A stretch of 64,000 bases of DNA, from positions 1 through 64,000 of the forward strand of contig JAPDJT010000004.1 in NCBI GenBank assembly GCA_029258955.1, in the 5' to 3' direction. This document shows, piece after piece, positions 7,485-16,962 of this stretch; within the stretch, counting starts at the first letter, position 1, and each line of letters begins with the position of its first letter. The translations under genes were made by a program, and so were the position numbers. The notes beneath the pieces were generated by a model. The model searched no databases, was not told the DNA's origin, and saw only the letters and a program-made list of their open reading frames with translations. Origin of the DNA: Thermoplasmatota archaeon. Lineage in GTDB: Archaea > Thermoplasmatota > E2 > UBA202 > JdFR-43.

Positions 7485-8054
7485 TTAACATCTTCCGGTT
7501 GATTCACCCTTTTTGATTCCAGTTGCAATTAAATGAGCAACTCTTAATGGCTCGGGAATAGCTCCTCTTATTATTGAAATTTTAATAGCATTGATAGCTT
7601 CCTCTTCATCAATTCCAAAATGCTTAATATATACAGGGTATCTCAGTTTAACTTCTTTTGTCACCCCTTTTTCTATTATTTTTAATCTCTCCTCCCAGTC
7701 ATTAAAATGTTTTTTTAAAGCTTCTTTTATTTTTTGCATATCAGGCTTTTTCCTTGTAATAGTTATTACAGGCAAAGAAGTTTCTAAATAAATTTTCTCT
7801 CCATCAACAACATTAAATCCTCCCAAAGCAACGCCATCTATCATTATAAGCTTTAATTGCTCCTTATGCTTACTTCCATTCACCATTTCAATGATTTTCT
7901 CTGTTGCATCCCTTCCATCAATTTCTATGGTTGTTTTGAGAATTCCCTCTAAATATATTCCTCCTCTCATTACAACGCCAACAATATCCACCTTTTCCTC
8001 TCCAAAAGAAAAAGGCATGTCATCAATTCCCAATATTCTGATTTCTTTTTTCAT
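7485..8054 (-). CDS. DUF99 family protein (COG1628)
   Basis: 189 residues, full length for DUF99, an archaeal family distantly related to endonuclease V. Characteristic pieces are RILGIDDMPF near the N-terminus, VVMRGGIYLEGIL, IMIDGVALGGFNVVD and the C-terminal PEPLRVAHLIATGI. The nuclease-like acidic residues (D in GIDD, D in MIDG) are present. The cellular role is not established. It overlaps pth2 by 4 bp and is presumably cotranslated with it. Confidence 0.85.
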   Translation of the reverse strand: MKKEIRILGIDDMPFSFGEEKVDIVGVVMRGGIYLEGILKTTIEIDGRDATEKIIEMVNGSKHKEQLKLIMIDGVALGGFNVVDGEKIYLETSLPVITITRKKPDMQKIKEALKKHFNDWEERLKIIEKGVTKEVKLRYPVYIKHFGIDEEEAINAIKISIIRGAIPEPLRVAHLIATGIKKGESTGRC

Positions 8055-8395
8055 TTTAAAGGAAGATGCCCTGTTATTTTATCTATCTTTTTTTCATCAT
8101 CTGGTCCTATCGCAATAGCAGTCAATGTGCCTGGCTCCAATTCTGTTAGCCCAGCATCTCTAATTATACTAGTAATCAACTTCATTTTTTTTGCTTTTTT
8201 TTCTATTTCTAAAATTTCTTTTTCTTCAGCTTCCAAAACAACTTTTTTCTGCCCCTCTTCAAGCCATTTTTTAACTATATCTGGCCTTCTTTTTAATGCC
8301 TTCAAGGTACAATCTACAGCAGCATGCGCTACTTGAGCAGCCAGTTTTCCACAAGACATTTCAATCTTGTTTACCACTATAACCATTTTGAGCAT
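8051..8395 (-). CDS. pth2: Peptidyl-tRNA hydrolase Pth2
   Basis: Releases tRNA from prematurely dropped peptidyl-tRNA. The Pth2 signature is at the N-terminus (MVIVVNKIEMSCGKLAAQVA, then HAA) and DAGLTELEPGTLTAIAIGP near the C-terminus. I start at ATG 8395, with GGAG about six bases upstream, giving 114 residues; the longer frame from 8413 adds six unlikely residues. It begins inside the upstream small beta-barrel gene and overlaps DUF99 downstream, forming a three-gene minus-strand unit. Confidence 0.92.
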   Translation of the reverse strand: MLKMVIVVNKIEMSCGKLAAQVAHAAVDCTLKALKRRPDIVKKWLEEGQKKVVLEAEEKEILEIEKKAKKMKLITSIIRDAGLTELEPGTLTAIAIGPDDEKKIDKITGHLPLK

Positions 8396-8630
8396 TTTTC
8401 CATCTCCTTGCAAGCTCTTCAGCTTTATCCCATTGAATAACTCCTTTTATATGAATTTCATTTTCTTTAAGTTCTACATGCTTAAATGGAATGGCATAAA
8501 ATTTATCATTTTTCTTTATTATCAATAAATCTTCAAATACAGAAATACTTTCGCCAATCCTTTTTCCTTCTGAATCTACAACAAATCTGGCAAGATAAGA
8601 AAATTTATCCTTTCTTTTAAATACCATCAT
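8361..8630 (-). CDS. Small PRC-barrel-like protein (DUF5749-like)
   Basis: 89 residues. The FVVDSEGKRIGESISVFEDL opening followed by LIIKKNDKFYAIPFKHVE has the strand pattern of PRC-barrel-type domains (a residue-to-ligand 'D..G..IG.' start), and the tail VIQWDKAEELARRW resembles small archaeal beta-barrel proteins. Function unknown. The 3' end overlaps the start of pth2 by 35 bp, so the two are translated from one message. The 5' end is 28 bp from the divergent reductase gene, sharing a very short promoter region. Confidence 0.6.
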   Translation of the reverse strand: MMVFKRKDKFSYLARFVVDSEGKRIGESISVFEDLLIIKKNDKFYAIPFKHVELKENEIHIKGVIQWDKAEELARRWKNAQNGYSGKQD

Positions 8631-8658
8631 TATTAAATATGTTCATTACTTAAATTTG

Positions 8659-9723
8659 ATGCAATTTGATGTTGCCATAGTAGGAGCAGGAATAGCGGGA
8701 AATTCAGTTGCTTATGAATTGGCAAAAAAAGGATATAAAGTTATAGTTTTAGAAAAAAAGAAAGAAATAGGAGGAAAAATTTGTGGGGGATTAGTCAGCA
8801 GAAGGGTTATAAATTTGCAAAAAACAGATGCAATTGTAAATGAGATAAAAGGAGCCTATATTCATTTTCCAAATGAAAAAGAAATTTGTATAGGAGGAGA
8901 TAAAACATATGCGTATGTAATTGATAGAGATAAATTTCTATATGAAATGGCAGAAAAAGCAATGGCAGAAGGAGCAATATATAAACTAAATTTTTCTGTG
9001 AGGAAAATATACCAGAACAAAATTTATGGAAAGGAGGATATAAAATTTGATTATTTAATAGGGACGGATGGTGCTAAAAGCAAGGTTGCAGAACTTTTTG
9101 ACATGGGTAAAATAAATTATATAAATGCTATACAAGGAGAAGGGAAAAAATTGGAGGAGGATTTTGTGAGGGTTTATTTGGATAATGAACTTTTCCCAAA
9201 TTTCTTTGGCTGGGTTATACCAGCAGATGAAAAAGCTCGAATTGGGTTGGGGTGCCAATCAAAAAAACTTAAGGAAAAAATAAATATATTTGCTAGGAAA
9301 ATCGATAGAAAAATTAGCAATTACAAAGCTGGTCTAATTCCGTGCGGAATGAGGAAATTTTATAGAAAAAATTTAGCATTAATTGGAGATGCTGCTGGAC
9401 AGGTAAAAGCCACATCAGGAGGAGGCATATACGCATCCCTGCTTGCATCAAAAATTTTAGCAGAGAATTTTCCAAATTTTAAAATGTATGAGAGAATTTT
9501 TATGGAAAAATTTGGGAAGGAATTAAAAAGGCATTTGTTAATGAGAAGAATTTATAGAAGGCTAAAAAATGATGACTTAAATTTTATAGCAAATTATATA
9601 GAGAAGAATGTAAAGTTAATAAATAAATATGGAGACATAGATTATCAATGGAAAGTAGCAAAAGAATTTATTAAGAAAAATCCAAAATTTTTAGTTTCAT
9701 TAATATGGAAAATATTGAGATGA
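8659..9723 (+). CDS. Geranylgeranyl reductase family flavoprotein
   Basis: About 354 residues. The N-terminal Rossmann FAD site is VAIVGAGIAGNSVAYELAKK; KICGGLVSRR carries the family cysteine; LIGTDGAKSKV and the second FAD motif ALIGDAAGQVKATSGGGI follow. These match enzymes that saturate the geranylgeranyl chains of archaeal lipids, a fitting partner for the synthase at 6567. A TTG at 8656 is in frame just before ATG 8659; the ATG is preferred. The stop codon overlaps the next gene's start as ATGA. Confidence 0.85.
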   Translation: MQFDVAIVGAGIAGNSVAYELAKKGYKVIVLEKKKEIGGKICGGLVSRRVINLQKTDAIVNEIKGAYIHFPNEKEICIGGDKTYAYVIDRDKFLYEMAEKAMAEGAIYKLNFSVRKIYQNKIYGKEDIKFDYLIGTDGAKSKVAELFDMGKINYINAIQGEGKKLEEDFVRVYLDNELFPNFFGWVIPADEKARIGLGCQSKKLKEKINIFARKIDRKISNYKAGLIPCGMRKFYRKNLALIGDAAGQVKATSGGGIYASLLASKILAENFPNFKMYERIFMEKFGKELKRHLLMRRIYRRLKNDDLNFIANYIEKNVKLINKYGDIDYQWKVAKEFIKKNPKFLVSLIWKILR

Positions 9724-10730
9724 AATTGGCTATAGTTGTAAATAAAAGAAAAGCTGAAGAAATAAAAAACAGGCTTATTGAAATGAAATTGTTAGATGAT
9801 AGCAGAAAAATAAAAAGATATGGTGACAAAGTGGAGATACCAGTTAAAGAAGTGCCAAATATTAACGAAGAATTTGAAATTATAGAGCAAAAGGATTATT
9901 TAGAAAGAAAAGTATTTATTCCCATTGAAGAAATAAAAAAAGAACTTCAAGGGAAGATTAGCAAGGAAGATTTTGAGAAATTGCCAAGAAAATGGGAGAA
10001 ATTTGGAGATGTTTTGGTTTTAAAGTTAAATGGAATAAAAGAAAAGGAAAAAGTGGCAAAAGCATATGCAAAAGTTTTGAAATGCAAGGCTGTGCTAGAA
10101 GATATTGGAGGAATAAAAGGGATAGAAAGAAAACCCCAATTTAAATTGATATATGGAAAAGATACAGAAACAATCCATATAGAAAATGGGATAAAATATA
10201 AATTTGATGTTGCAAAAATTATGTTTTCCTCTGGCAATATAGACGAGAGAATAAGAATGGCAAAAATAGCAAAAAGAAATGAAGTAGTTGTTGATATGTT
10301 TGCTGGGATAGGTTATTTTACATTACCAATAGCTGTGCATTGTAAAGCAAAAGTATTTGCCTGCGAAATAAACCCCACAGCATACAAATATCTGCAGGAA
10401 AATATAATGCTGAATAATGTAGCAAATCTTGTTGAAGCAAGGCTTGGTGACTGCAGAGTGGTAGCGCCAAGAAACGTTGCTACCCGTGTCATTATGGGAT
10501 ATCTTGATTCATTTCCATTTTTACCTTATGCATTGGATATTTTGAAAGGGAGAGGCATTATACATTTTCATCAAAAATGCAAAGAAGAAGAATTTCCACA
10601 CGAGTTATTTAAAAAAGTTAAAAATTTAATCAATGAATATGGGAAGGATGCTGAGCTTGTACATTTTAAAAAAATTAAATCATATGCCCCACGCATAATC
10701 CATGGAGTATTGGATATTAAGGTTTTTTGA
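9720..10730 (+). CDS. Trm5/Taw2-type tRNA-modifying transferase
   Basis: About 336 residues. A class I SAM fold (VVDMFAGIGYFTLPIA around residue 190, then ACEINPTAYKYLQENIMLN) follows the N-terminal RNA-binding region of the Trm5/TYW2 family. Two features lean towards Taw2, which adds the aminocarboxypropyl group of wybutosine at tRNA-Phe G37: KIMFSSGNIDERIRMA and RVIMGYLDSF, in place of the NLP-type motif of Trm5 methylases. The alternative is Trm5 itself (m1G37). The start at 9720 makes an ATGA overlap with the reductase; the ATG-rich extension to 9705 is less likely. Confidence 0.75.
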   Translation: MKLAIVVNKRKAEEIKNRLIEMKLLDDSRKIKRYGDKVEIPVKEVPNINEEFEIIEQKDYLERKVFIPIEEIKKELQGKISKEDFEKLPRKWEKFGDVLVLKLNGIKEKEKVAKAYAKVLKCKAVLEDIGGIKGIERKPQFKLIYGKDTETIHIENGIKYKFDVAKIMFSSGNIDERIRMAKIAKRNEVVVDMFAGIGYFTLPIAVHCKAKVFACEINPTAYKYLQENIMLNNVANLVEARLGDCRVVAPRNVATRVIMGYLDSFPFLPYALDILKGRGIIHFHQKCKEEEFPHELFKKVKNLINEYGKDAELVHFKKIKSYAPRIIHGVLDIKVF

Positions 10731-10740
10731 TATAAAAGCG

Positions 10741-10815
10741 AAAAAGGATGTTGCCAAGTAAAATTCTTTTCCCATGCAATAATAACCATGATAATATCTT
10801 TTCCATTTATTCAAT
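10741..10815 (+). repeat. Intergenic hairpin repeat, copy 3
   Basis: AAAAAGGATGTTGCC, AAGTAAAATTCTTTT, CCATGCAATAATAACCATGA, TCTTTTCCATTTATTC: left arm, core and right arm of the family in order. It lies between the convergent ends of the Taw2-like and Nudix genes. Confidence 0.7.
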
Positions 10816-10852
10816 GAAATATGAATAGCTAATTTTTGCTAACATGGCAACA

Positions 10853-11260
10853 TCATTCATTTATTTCGAGCAAGTTAAAAATGACATCTTTCAATTTTGG
10901 TACTGTTTCATATTTCACAATTTCCTCTGGATAAATCCATTTGTATTCTGTGTGTTCCCAATCTATTTTAACATCTCTTCTTTTTGCTTCAAATAAGAAC
11001 GGATGAACTCTCCAACTCATTTTTTCCTTTTCATCATAAAATTCTATTGGCTCACCAGCCTTAATTAATTTTACATCATCTCTTTTTAATCCAGTTTCTT
11101 CCTCAATTTCTATATACGCTCTTTCTAAAGCTTCCTCATTTTCTTCCAAATAGCCAGATACACAAGCCCATTTTCCTTTATAAGTTCTAACTTTATCTCC
11201 TCTTTTTAGAATAAGGATTTTATCTCCATTTTTCAATACTGCAGTAACAACATCAATCAT
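10853..11260 (-). CDS. Nudix hydrolase
   Basis: 135 residues. The Nudix box lies at GYLEENEEALERAYIEIEEE, then TGL, and provides the metal-binding EExxEE-like acids. The arginine that normally opens the RExxEE core is isoleucine here, a variant seen in some archaeal members. RNGDK-like strands at the N-terminus (VLKNGDKILILKRG) are typical. It probably hydrolyses a nucleoside diphosphate derivative; the substrate is unknown. It overlaps the PINA gene by 4 bp (ATGA), so the two are coupled. Confidence 0.85.
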   Translation of the reverse strand: MIDVVTAVLKNGDKILILKRGDKVRTYKGKWACVSGYLEENEEALERAYIEIEEETGLKRDDVKLIKAGEPIEFYDEKEKMSWRVHPFLFEAKRRDVKIDWEHTEYKWIYPEEIVKYETVPKLKDVIFNLLEINE

Positions 11261-13044
11261 TTTATTCTAACAACTAAATTTGCATTTGATGCAATTGCAT
11301 CCATAATTTTCTTTCCTAATGGAGAACTTCTTTTTATCTTAATATCTCCTTGACTTGATATACTACCAGAAAATATTATTTCACCATCTATAACAATTTC
11401 CGCATCTTTTCCAGCATATGCTTTTCCTATTTTCAAAACTAAGTCTTTTTTCTTCTTAACTATATTTGGAATAATCTCTGCTTTTTTTAGCAATGGCTGA
11501 ACACTTATTTTTATTCCTGCCTCCTTTTCTATAGAAGCTATTGTTTTTCCTCCTCTTCCTATTAAATGGGGAATATGCTCTTCTTCAACATATACAACAG
11601 CTGTATTACCATTTATCTCCACTTTTGCATCAGCATCAACATATTTTTCAATAATGTATTTTAACTGCTTTTCTGCCAATTTTTTCAATGGGTTCTTTTC
11701 TTCTCCTCTTATAGGCATTACAATAACTTGCTCACCATAGCTATAAATTTCATATAAAGCTCTCTTAGTATGAAAATCTCTAACAACTATAACTGGACGA
11801 GCTAAATCAGCTTCCTCCATCCCATGCGGAATTTTAACAGTAAAATCTAATTCCAGAACTTCTTTTATTTCTCCTCCAACTATGTGTATTACTGTATCAA
11901 CAACTTGAGGAATCATTCCAAGTTCAACTCTTCCAATGAGCCTTTGTATAGCATCTATTGCTCTATTTGCATGAGTTACTCCTATTAAGCCTACTCCAGC
12001 TAGACGCATATCCGCAAATATTTTGAAATCCTTACTACGCCTAACTTCATCAAAAACAACAAAATCTGGTCTAACCAAAAGAAGAATGTCTGCAGTTAAT
12101 TCCATATTTTTTTCTAATGGAGCATACTGTGTAATTTCATCTCTCACTTGTAAATCTCTGGGACTCTCCATTGTTTTAACTATGGCTCCCAAGCTATACA
12201 GATATTCCGCCACTGCCTGGGCAAAAGTAGATTTTCCAGAGCCTGGCGGACCAGAAACTAAAATGCCTCTGTGATAATTTTTCAGTCTTTCTTTTAATTC
12301 CTCATCTAAATTGTAGTCATCAATACTCAGCTTAACTATTGGGCGAGTTGCCGTAATTTCGAATTTGTCTGAAAAAGGTTGCCTCGCAATAGCAATTCTC
12401 ATGTTCCTAAGTTGAATAACTGTTGCACCTTTTCTTTCTATTTCTATAAAGCTATCGGGATCTCTTTTTGCATATTCTATTATCTGATGAGTAATTTCTG
12501 ATAATTCTTTTTCCGTAAGTTTTTCATCACTTAGCTCAACAACTCTGAAATTTCCTGGCTTGCCTTTTTTAGCATAAGGTTTGCAGTCTTGGCGGAGATG
12601 AACACTCATTGTTTCATCATCAAAATATTGTAGAATTTTCAATTCCTTTTGTTCTTCGTAAAGAGGAGGAATATAAACTACATTCAACCCCTTTGCTTTT
12701 GCAGTTTGAGCCTGTATTTTATCAGAAGTAAATAATGTTGCTCCAATTTCCTCGGCAACATCTCTTATTATTGCATCTATTCTATTATACTCAATTTCTT
12801 CTTTAGTTGGATATTTCCCGTGAAAATGGATATAAATTTTTCCTTCCTTGCTTAAATTTTGCAATTCAACTATCTCATTTAATCCGTTCATTCCAGTTTC
12901 TTTTCCCATATTTGCTTGATGTTCCAACTCTGCCAAAACAGCCATTGGTATAATTATATCTGCTTTTTCAATCTTCCCGTTTCTAATTAATTCAGTTATT
13001 CTGCCATCTATGATTACTGATGTATCTGGAACTATTTTCATCAT
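11257..13044 (-). CDS. PINA: PIN domain-KH-ATPase
   Basis: 595 residues, full length. Domains: PIN fold at 1-130 (PDTSVIIDGRITELI, AIIRDVAEEIGATLFTSD), a linker, a VirB11/PilT-type ATPase with Walker A GPPGSGKSTFAQA near residue 263 and VVFDEVRR, and a KH domain near residue 490-530 (IGRGGKTIASIEKEAGIKI). Sulfolobus PINA forms a hexamer that promotes Holliday-junction migration with Hjc, so a role in recombination is inferred from the family. PIN acidic residues are retained, leaving nuclease activity possible. Confidence 0.92.
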   Translation of the reverse strand: MMKIVPDTSVIIDGRITELIRNGKIEKADIIIPMAVLAELEHQANMGKETGMNGLNEIVELQNLSKEGKIYIHFHGKYPTKEEIEYNRIDAIIRDVAEEIGATLFTSDKIQAQTAKAKGLNVVYIPPLYEEQKELKILQYFDDETMSVHLRQDCKPYAKKGKPGNFRVVELSDEKLTEKELSEITHQIIEYAKRDPDSFIEIERKGATVIQLRNMRIAIARQPFSDKFEITATRPIVKLSIDDYNLDEELKERLKNYHRGILVSGPPGSGKSTFAQAVAEYLYSLGAIVKTMESPRDLQVRDEITQYAPLEKNMELTADILLLVRPDFVVFDEVRRSKDFKIFADMRLAGVGLIGVTHANRAIDAIQRLIGRVELGMIPQVVDTVIHIVGGEIKEVLELDFTVKIPHGMEEADLARPVIVVRDFHTKRALYEIYSYGEQVIVMPIRGEEKNPLKKLAEKQLKYIIEKYVDADAKVEINGNTAVVYVEEEHIPHLIGRGGKTIASIEKEAGIKISVQPLLKKAEIIPNIVKKKKDLVLKIGKAYAGKDAEIVIDGEIIFSGSISSQGDIKIKRSSPLGKKIMDAIASNANLVVRIK

Positions 13045-13101
13045 TAGTAAAATCTATGCTACTATAAATCATTTCCTTTGAATTTTAATATAGATATTAA
13101 A

Positions 13102-13245
13102 TGGGGCCATCAAGAAATTCTCGCCTCAGATTTGTAAATAACAAATGCAGTTATTTTTCAAAGCTTTAGAGCATTAGAAGAAAGCATTTGAGAATTTTAC
13201 TCGTTTTTCCCAAATTGTTGGAGCCTCCGTTCGATTGACAGTAAA
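13102..13245 (-). mobile_element. Internally deleted remnant of the 4324 IS6-like element
   Basis: The left end, TGGGGCCATCAAGAAATTCT followed by CGCCTC and ACAAATGCAG, is a diverged copy of the right terminal repeat and transposase 3' end of the IS at 4324-5038, in reverse. The sequence then jumps to GAGAATTTTACTCGTTTTTC, which matches the region encoding RKTSKF near the transposase N-terminus, and ends near TTGACAGT, the other terminal repeat. About 570 bp are missing from the middle, which leaves a MITE-like derivative of about 144 bp. Confidence 0.7.
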
Positions 13246-13301
13246 ATTTTTAAACCAATTTCACCACCAAAAAATTATAAGCAAAGGCAATATTTTATTA
13301 C

Positions 13302-16052
13302 ATGCTAATAAATGCTTCTCCAAGCTACCTATACTGGCAAGGTAAGGTTCAGCCTGTTGAGGAAATGCACATGCCTTACTTTCTAGTATTTCCTCCAGAA
13401 GGAGTTGATGTAGTTGAAGCAAGGAATAAAGTTATAAGAGAGTTAAGCGGAGATACAAGAATTAAAAAAATAGGAGAGATAGAAGAATATACCTCATTTT
13501 GGAATCCTTCTATTAAGAGAAAAGTTTTTAAGATATATACAAAGCATCCATCAAACGTGCCAGAAATGAGTGATAAAATTTTCAAAATGGGATTATATAC
13601 AGCTGAACACGATATTCCTTATCATGAAAGAGTACTAACAGATTTAGCTGCAAAAGGTATATGGATTTTTGATACAGATGGTAAAGAAAGAAATGTTAGG
13701 GTGCTTGTTTATGATATAGAAATGACTAAATATGGCAAAGAAAGAAATGTTCCTATTGATATTATTGGTTATTCAAAACTTACCCTTTCTTTTGTTTCAA
13801 GAAAAGATTTACAAAATGAAGATTTCTTTTTTGAAATAACAAATTTGCCAGAAAGTGAAAGCGAAGTTGAGCAACTTATATCAAATGATGAACATGAGGA
13901 AATAAAGAATTTACTCAAATTTATAAATATTTTATCATCATCTGATATAATAGCTGGGCACAATATCTCTGGCTTTGACAATCTAGAAATTTATAGAAGA
14001 ATAAAAGATTTGATGAGGTTTTCATCTATCCTATCTAAAGATGAAATAAAGAAGTTTAAAGAATATTTGGATATCTATATAAGGAAAGACCAATCTTTCC
14101 ATTTTGGGGTAGCAAATGATATAGCAATTATATATCCAACTACTTTTGATACATTTCATGCAGCAAGAAAATTTTATGCAATTGATGATTATAGCTTAGA
14201 GGGATTAGCTCATTTTCTTGGAGTAGAGATTAAAGGGAGATTGCATGTATCTCCAGAAAAGATGGCAATAGATGAAAGAACCCTTAAATACAATGAGCAG
14301 GATGTTATAGAAGAAGTTAGAATTTTCCTTCATTTAGTTCAGCAGGGATTACCATTAGCTTTTATAACTGGGATGCCCTTTGAATTACTTTTTCCTTCTG
14401 GCGCCACCAAAATGTGGGATTATATGGCGATGATAAGGGCAGCATATCATAAAAAAATAATGCCTCCATTGTGCAGGGTTTACGATGTTGCTAAAAAACT
14501 CTTAGAATATAAGGGGAAAAAGAAAGATATTGTTGAAAAAGTTAGGAGAGATGGTGCAAGCAAAGAAGTACTTAGAGTAGTAAAATATGGAGATGAAATG
14601 CCTGATTGGGTAGAGTATCCATTTCTCATATATGATGAGAAAAATAAAGACATTGCATATCATTTTCCAGGTGGAATGACAATTAAGCCAGATAGGGATG
14701 CAAACAGTCATTTTGTTCCATGGTATAAAGTTATTGTAGCTGATGTAGGAGCAATGTATCCCACAATATTAAGAGCAATAAATGCCGGCGCCGATACGGT
14801 GAGATTGGCAAAAGATGAAGAGCCTGACGATTGGATATGGCTCAAAAAAGTACCAGAAAGATTTATTGATGAGGTTAAACCAGTTATTAAAGAGGGCACG
14901 GAAGAATTCATAGATAAAGGTGTGCTGATGGGAGTTAAAATATCAAAAGAACCTGGTGTAGTTAATCTTGCAATGAAGGGAATAATGAACTTCATTAAAA
15001 AATTGAAGCAGGAAATGAAGGAAAAAAGTGGAAAGGAAAAACAAATTTTGAGTATGATGTATCAATCATTGAAAGCTGCAAGAAATGCAGGAACTCACGG
15101 AATTTTATCTGCTCCAACTGTTTCATGCAGACAATTTAACTTGTGGGGTGCTGCATTGATAACAACTAAGGGGCAAAAAATATTATATGATACCTTAAAA
15201 ACTTTAGAAAGAAATGGAGCAAGAGTAGTTTATGGAGACACAGATGGAATTTATGTAGCTTGTTCAAGAGCTGCTTCCAGAAAATTAAGAGAGGCATTAG
15301 GAGCTATACCAGATGGAGAAGACTGGATTATACACCCCAGCAAGGTTTTAGAAATAATAGATTATTGCAACAAAAAATGGAGGAATGCATTAAATTATGA
15401 AGAATTTGAATTGGAAGCAGAGGAGCATGAAGCAATGATATTTGTTAAACATAAAAATTATCTAATTTTCGATGTTGAAGATAGGAATGTAATAATGATT
15501 ACAAAAGGAAACAATTTTAAAGGAAGTGATAAACCAGATATAGCGAGAATCGTTCTTAAGGACATAATGTTGGATGTTTTGAAAGAAAATTTAGAATGGA
15601 AGGATGAGGAAGAGGCAAGAAGAAAAGTCAAAGATTCTATAATGAAAGTTACATTAGAAAAAGTTAAAAACTTAGATATAGAAAAATTTGATTTAGATGC
15701 TTTTACTCTAATTCAATCTGTTCAGCCTCATGAAAGGTATAAACCAAATCCAGATGGTTCACCATCTGTTTATGGAGAAAGAGCAGCAGCATTAGAAAAA
15801 TTGGTTGGAAAGTTAGTGGTAAGAAGAAAGTTTAGATTTGTAGTGACGAAAAAGCCATTACCTGGAATAAGAAATCCAACAAAAAGCGGGGTGAAGCCAA
15901 TTCATTACATGTATCCTGTTGAATTGTTAGAAGATAGGAATCAAATTGATATGGAGTGGTACAAAGAAATGATAAAGAATTTTGTTCAGGGAGCATTTGG
16001 CTTACCAAGTTTAGAGAGTTGTAGGCAATATGGATTGGATAGATGGATGTGA
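13302..16052 (+). CDS. Family-B DNA polymerase (divergent)
   Basis: 916 residues. The proofreading exonuclease is intact: ExoI VYDIEMTKYG near 137, ExoII GHNISGFDN near 219, ExoIII YNEQDV near 329. Polymerase motif A is ADVGAMYPTI near 480 and motif C is VYGDTDGIYV near 643, keeping both catalytic aspartates. Motif B, SLKAARNAGTHGILSAP near 590, departs from the usual KxxxNSxYG. No clear PCNA-binding motif ends the protein (it finishes GLDRWM). It is probably a replicative or repair polymerase of an unusual PolB subgroup. Putative leaderless promoter: AAATTATAAG about 30 bp before the ATG. Confidence 0.88.
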   Translation: MLINASPSYLYWQGKVQPVEEMHMPYFLVFPPEGVDVVEARNKVIRELSGDTRIKKIGEIEEYTSFWNPSIKRKVFKIYTKHPSNVPEMSDKIFKMGLYTAEHDIPYHERVLTDLAAKGIWIFDTDGKERNVRVLVYDIEMTKYGKERNVPIDIIGYSKLTLSFVSRKDLQNEDFFFEITNLPESESEVEQLISNDEHEEIKNLLKFINILSSSDIIAGHNISGFDNLEIYRRIKDLMRFSSILSKDEIKKFKEYLDIYIRKDQSFHFGVANDIAIIYPTTFDTFHAARKFYAIDDYSLEGLAHFLGVEIKGRLHVSPEKMAIDERTLKYNEQDVIEEVRIFLHLVQQGLPLAFITGMPFELLFPSGATKMWDYMAMIRAAYHKKIMPPLCRVYDVAKKLLEYKGKKKDIVEKVRRDGASKEVLRVVKYGDEMPDWVEYPFLIYDEKNKDIAYHFPGGMTIKPDRDANSHFVPWYKVIVADVGAMYPTILRAINAGADTVRLAKDEEPDDWIWLKKVPERFIDEVKPVIKEGTEEFIDKGVLMGVKISKEPGVVNLAMKGIMNFIKKLKQEMKEKSGKEKQILSMMYQSLKAARNAGTHGILSAPTVSCRQFNLWGAALITTKGQKILYDTLKTLERNGARVVYGDTDGIYVACSRAASRKLREALGAIPDGEDWIIHPSKVLEIIDYCNKKWRNALNYEEFELEAEEHEAMIFVKHKNYLIFDVEDRNVIMITKGNNFKGSDKPDIARIVLKDIMLDVLKENLEWKDEEEARRKVKDSIMKVTLEKVKNLDIEKFDLDAFTLIQSVQPHERYKPNPDGSPSVYGERAAALEKLVGKLVVRRKFRFVVTKKPLPGIRNPTKSGVKPIHYMYPVELLEDRNQIDMEWYKEMIKNFVQGAFGLPSLESCRQYGLDRWM

Positions 16053-16088
16053 TAGCAAAGTTTATAACCTATGAGAAGTATATTTCAC

Positions 16089-16835
16089 ATGAAAAAACTG
16101 GGTTTGCTTTTAATTATCTTGCTATTCTCCTCTGCTGTTGCAGCAGTAGAAAAACCTGAGTGGAAGATAGGAATGTATTGGAAATACCAAGTAACACCAG
16201 CAGGATATAATTTTACTGTTGAAATAACAGGTAGAGAAAATATAACTGTAGATATAGACAATAAAAATTATGAGGTATGGAATTTAACACAAACAACAGA
16301 AGGAAAGACAATTGTGGAGAAAATGTATACTTATGTGAGAGTGGATGATTTGGCTGATGTGATGCAAATTACTTATTTAAAAAATAAGCAGAAAATGAAA
16401 GATATTTACTCTCCACCAATACCATTTATAAGATATGGTGTAAGTGTTGGAGACAAATGGAATGCAAGTTATCAACTTTTATCATATGATGGAAAAAAAT
16501 GGCAAATAACCGTTGTAAAAGAGAATTGTGAATGCGAATCTAAAGAAAAAATTAAGATACCTATTGGTGAATTTTTATGCTATAAAATTGTAAAGAATAT
16601 GTCATATAAAATGGAAAATAGTAATAGATATTTTAATTCCACCCAGGTAATATATTATTCTCCAAAACTTAAAAATTGGATTAAATCTGAAAGTTATGTT
16701 TTGGGAAATAAAAAATCTGAAGTTGTACTTATAGAGACGAATTGTTTGGAAAAAGAAAAAAAATTTGCGTTGCCGTTGTATCTCGTAATAATTGCTTTTG
16801 CAATAGTTGGAATTATTAGTAAAACCAAAAAGTGA
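16089..16835 (+). CDS. Exported, C-terminally membrane-anchored protein
   Basis: About 248 residues of unknown function. The preferred start is ATG 16089 (MKKLGLLLIILLFSSAVAAV), a clean signal peptide; an upstream in-frame ATG at 16071 would add six residues. The extracellular part is mainly beta-strand, with WKIGMYWKYQVTP and several N-glycosylation sequons. A final hydrophobic segment (PLYLVIIAFAIVGIISKTKK) with a lysine tail anchors it. It follows the polymerase by 36 bp but lacks any functional tie to it. Confidence 0.6.
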   Translation: MKKLGLLLIILLFSSAVAAVEKPEWKIGMYWKYQVTPAGYNFTVEITGRENITVDIDNKNYEVWNLTQTTEGKTIVEKMYTYVRVDDLADVMQITYLKNKQKMKDIYSPPIPFIRYGVSVGDKWNASYQLLSYDGKKWQITVVKENCECESKEKIKIPIGEFLCYKIVKNMSYKMENSNRYFNSTQVIYYSPKLKNWIKSESYVLGNKKSEVVLIETNCLEKEKKFALPLYLVIIAFAIVGIISKTKK

Positions 16836-16892
16836 GAACAAACACCTAAAAAATATATGAAAATAAATTTTGACATTTATACGAAGGTGAAG

Positions 16893-16962
16893 ATTAATGA
16901 ATGAGATGTTGCTATAGTAAATTTCTTATGCGATAAATCCGATAACTTTCCTCATTTATTTT
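16893..16962 (+). repeat. Intergenic hairpin repeat, copy 4
   Basis: ATTAATGAATGAGATGTTGC, TATAGTAAATTTCTTATGCG, ATAAATCCGATAACTTTCC, TCATTTATT. Left arm and the TATAGTAAATT segment are well kept. It sits between two same-strand genes for exported proteins, upstream of the giant gene's promoter. Confidence 0.65.
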
